Assembly (NCBI RefSeq): GCF_005222705.1
Contig: NZ_STGF01000030.1
Span: forward strand, 26,593-90,592
DNA: 64,000 nucleotides
Source: Paenibacillus sp. SY21-1
Lineage (GTDB): Bacteria; Bacillota; Bacilli; Paenibacillales; Paenibacillaceae
Direction of reading: 5' to 3'
The position numbers and the translations under genes are program-made. Positions 62,013-64,000 of this stretch are shown here, piece by piece; within the stretch, counting starts at the first letter, position 1; the number at the start of each line of letters is the position of its first letter. The notes beneath the pieces are model-generated. The model ran no database searches. It saw only the letters and a program-made list of their open reading frames with translations, and had not been told where the DNA came from.

Positions 62013-62822
62013 TCATTGGGCTCGTTGTTCCTCGTTTACTCCTCTTCCTGCTCCTGCCAACGCATCCAACCCTTTAAATTCGTAGCCCTGCTTGCGGGCG
62101 TCATCAATAATCCGGCCAAGCGCCCCCGCATTGTCGCGTGATACCGAATGCAGCAAAATAATGGCTCCAGGATGCAACTGCTTCATCACTTGATCATATG
62201 CAAACTGCGGACCCTTCTGGGCATTGACATCCCAATCCTTGTACGCGACCGACCAGAATACGTTTGTATACCCGAACTGTTTAGCCGCAGCAAGGACACG
62301 CTCGTTAAAAATACCCCTTGGCGGCCGCAGAAAATCCATTTCAGGGCGCCCCGTCAATTGAACAACCTGTTCCTTCACTTTATCCAGCTCGGTTTTGATT
62401 TGACCCTCGGACAATTGCGACATGTCGGGATGGCTCCAGGAATGATTCCCCACGATATGCCCTTCGACCGTCATACGCTTAATGAGATCCGGTTGATCCT
62501 TGACGTAGTGACCCGTGACAAAAAAAGCCGCAGGCGCCTGCTTATCCTTCAAAACGTCGAGAATTTTCGGTGTAAAGCCATTCTCATAACCGTTATCGAA
62601 CGTCAAATACAGTTCTTTTTTGCTCGTATCGCCTGTAAACAGGGCGCCATGCTTCGTAATTATGTCCTTAAAGCCTTCTTCATCTATAGATGGCAAAGCG
62701 CCGTTCACGCTCTTTTTAAAGCCAAAGTGATAGACGCCAGGCTGTTTAGCCAGCACAGGGAGCTGATAAGGGACAAGGCTTAGCAGCAATACCAAGGCGA
62801 CAATCCATTTCCTCGCATTCAA
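62013..62822 (-). CDS. pdaA: Peptidoglycan de-N-acetylase PdaA
   Basis: A protein of 269 residues. A signal peptide covers residues 1-25 (WIVALVLLLSLVPYQLPVLA). The NodB domain has LTFDNGYENG (catalytic Asp and metal Asp), HSWSHPDM (metal His pair), RPPRGIFNERVL and IILLHSVSRDN. The DNGYE form is characteristic of PdaA, which makes muramic delta-lactam in the spore cortex and is needed for germination. AAGGAGGG precedes the ATG by ~10 nt. It is the last protein gene before the rRNA operon. Confidence 0.93.
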   Translation of the reverse strand: MNARKWIVALVLLLSLVPYQLPVLAKQPGVYHFGFKKSVNGALPSIDEEGFKDIITKHGALFTGDTSKKELYLTFDNGYENGFTPKILDVLKDKQAPAAFFVTGHYVKDQPDLIKRMTVEGHIVGNHSWSHPDMSQLSEGQIKTELDKVKEQVVQLTGRPEMDFLRPPRGIFNERVLAAAKQFGYTNVFWSVAYKDWDVNAQKGPQFAYDQVMKQLHPGAIILLHSVSRDNAGALGRIIDDARKQGYEFKGLDALAGAGRGVNEEQRAQ

Positions 62823-62893
62823 AGAGAAGCCCTCCTTATATTTAACATCGCCCCTCTATTTTCCCCAACTCTTCAGCCCTTACTCATGCAACT

Positions 62894-62940
62894 AAAAAAA
62901 CCGCTTTATGCCAACTGATGCCAGTTGCACAAAGCGGTTT
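62894..62940 (-). terminator. Terminator of the rRNA-tRNA operon
   Basis: AAACCGCTTT (62898-62907) pairs with AAAGCGGTTT (62931-62940), with an inner CAACTG/CAGTTG stem. On the minus strand TTTTTTT follows. Confidence 0.92.
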
Positions 62941-62956
62941 GAATATGATTAAGAAA

Positions 62957-63033
62957 TGGTCGGGATGACACGATTTGAACATGCGACCCCCTGGTCCCAA
63001 ACCAGGTGCTCTACCAAGCTGAGCTACATCCCG
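62957..63033 (-). tRNA. tRNA-Pro (UGG)
   Basis: A 77-nt cloverleaf with encoded CCA. The anticodon loop TTTGGGA gives TGG. It is last in the tRNA array, 17 nt before the terminator stem. Confidence 0.96.
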
Positions 63034-63041
63034 AGAAAACA

Positions 63042-63117
<76 letters not shown>

Positions 63118-63187
63118 ACATGCGCGCATCCGAAGATGCAAATGATTCAAAACTAGATAACGGCTTGCTTTTCGAAAAAAGCATAAA
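63118..63187 (-). other. Spacer with rRNA-processing-like remnant between tRNA-Thr copies
   Basis: A 70-bp spacer that contains TTCAAAACTAGATAACGG (+ strand). It resembles TTGAAAACCGGATACGAA next to the 23S gene (63768-63785), the usual rRNA spacer element of Bacillales. It suggests that the array was built by joining pieces of rRNA operons. Confidence 0.5.
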
Positions 63188-63263
<76 letters not shown>

Positions 63264-63267
63264 ATGT

Positions 63268-63344
<77 letters not shown>

Positions 63345-63359
63345 TCAGTAAAAAAAGTA

Positions 63360-63434
63360 TGGTGACCCGTAGGGGATTCGAACCCCTGTTACCTCCGTGA
63401 AAGGGAGGTGTCTTAACCCCTTGACCAACGGGCC
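63360..63434 (-). tRNA. tRNA-Glu (UUC)
   Basis: A 75-nt cloverleaf with CCA. The anticodon loop CTTTCAC gives TTC; the acceptor GGCCCGT pairs with ACGGGTC. Confidence 0.95.
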
Positions 63435-63455
63435 TTGATTAGTAAATCGATAGAA

Positions 63456-63543
63456 CGGAGAAGGAGGGATTCGAACCCTCGCACCACTTACGCAGTCTAA
63501 CCCCTTAGCAGAGGGTCCCCTTGAGCCACTTGGGTACTTCTCC
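63456..63543 (-). tRNA. tRNA-Ser (GCU)
   Basis: An 88-nt class II tRNA with a long variable arm. The anticodon loop CTGCTAA gives GCT. The CCA end is not encoded (the next bases are TTC), so it must be added after transcription, unlike the other tRNAs here. Confidence 0.93.
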
Positions 63544-63548
63544 AAACT

Positions 63549-63624
63549 TGGCTCCCCGAACAGGACTCGAACCTGTGACAACTCGATTAACAGTCGAGTG
63601 CTCTACCAACTGAGCTATCAGGGA
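63549..63624 (-). tRNA. tRNA-Asn (GUU)
   Basis: A 76-nt cloverleaf with CCA. The anticodon loop CTGTTAA gives GTT. Only 5 nt separate it from tRNA-Ser. Confidence 0.96.
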
Positions 63625-63628
63625 AAAT

Positions 63629-63706
<78 letters not shown>

Positions 63707-63763
63707 TAGCCAACAACATCTAAATGGAGCTTACCCCATGAGAAGTTATGTCTAGACGATTTG

Positions 63764-63789
63764 CGCCTTGAAAACCGGATACGAAAGTG
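63764..63789 (-). other. Probable 3' half of the pre-23S processing stem
   Basis: On the minus strand it reads CTTTCGTATCCGGTTTTCAA. In bacilli the region before the 23S 5' end commonly reads TTGAAAACCGGATACGAA, which would pair with it and form the stem cut by RNase III-type enzymes. The 5' half is outside the window. Confidence 0.5.
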
Positions 63790-63884
63790 AGGCTGCTGAA
63801 AGCCCTTGTTGCTTTATTATAGGCTCCCCGCAAAGTATCCGGCATACGCCTCGAAGCCTTCGCTTCACTTTGTGGGGGTTCTTA

Positions 63885-64000
63885 GGATAAGCCCTCGACC
63901 GATTAGTATTCGTCAGCTCCACACATTGCTGTGCTTCCACCCCGAACCTATCAACCTCGTCGTCTTCAAGGGGTCTTACATACTGGGAAATCTCATCTTG
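63885..64000 (-). rRNA. 23S rRNA, 3' end only
   Basis: Reading leftward, the sequence contains CAAGATGAGATTTCCCA, GACCCCTTGAAGACGACGAG, GGTGGAAGCACAGCAATGTG and ACTAATCGGTCGAGGGCTTA, the well-known 3' end of 23S. The exact end is uncertain by a few bases. The remaining ~2.8 kb lies to the right of the window. Confidence 0.93.

Noticed and set aside
63707..63884. 5S rRNA between 23S and tRNA-Ile
   Set aside because: The 178-bp gap contains only a probable processing stem and no 5S-like sequence.

Overview
The window looks like chromosomal DNA from a spore-forming member of the Paenibacillaceae (Paenibacillus or Cohnella type). The evidence is a Gram-positive sufCDSUB operon, sporulation-associated families (YtvI, YhbH, a YhcN/YlaJ lipoprotein, PdaA, CgeB-like), a FapR operator, a YfkAB radical-SAM protein, and a 23S-tRNA array typical of Bacillales. 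No phage, transposase or CRISPR array was seen.

Region 1 (1-17.3 kb, almost all leftward) is a surface-glycan cluster. It encodes a Gpi18-like membrane mannosyltransferase (cut by the window edge), a WbpM/PglF-type sugar dehydratase coupled to an orphan Rossmann dehydrogenase, six glycosyltransferases or CgeB-like proteins in a row, RmlB, RmlA, another GT2, and a UDP-sugar 6-dehydrogenase. Most of the transferases carry very basic Arg/Lys tails. Four carry a basic N-terminus followed by a glycine-every-four-residues (GX3) tract.

Region 2 (17.5-29.6 kb) is the most unusual part. It holds a giant 1,928-residue protein built from about 160 decapeptides, including 40 near-identical 60-bp units in perfect register. 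Beside it lie a GT2-like protein that has lost its catalytic residues, three small helical proteins and a 79-residue stand-alone copy of the basic+GX3 module, the last four tightly packed. A GT4, a sporulation lipoprotein and a FapR-controlled fabH lie to their left. I infer that regions 1 and 2 together build and glycosylate a fibrous surface (probably spore-surface) protein, with the GX3 module as a shared docking tag. This is a hypothesis.

Region 3 (29.7-43.5 kb) is housekeeping and signalling: two Fur-controlled siderophore permeases, thiC with its TPP riboswitch, a CotSA-like GT4, YtvI, YfkAB, two HD-GYP proteins, a 5'-nucleotidase with an apparent ATT start codon, and a MoaD-MoaE fusion beside a small molybdopterin-domain protein.

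Region 4 (43.5-62.8 kb) holds sufCDSUB, methionine salvage mtnK-mtnA, DUF1802, YunC, a GGDEF/EAL protein, DUF423, sbcDC, yhbH and pdaA.

Region 5 (62.9-64.0 kb) is the end of a leftward rRNA operon: the 23S 3' end, then tRNAs Ile, Asn, Ser, Glu, fMet, Thr, Thr and Pro, and a terminator. There is no 5S gene between the 23S and the tRNAs. Genes whose 5' end was moved from the longest reading frame are explained in their entries.
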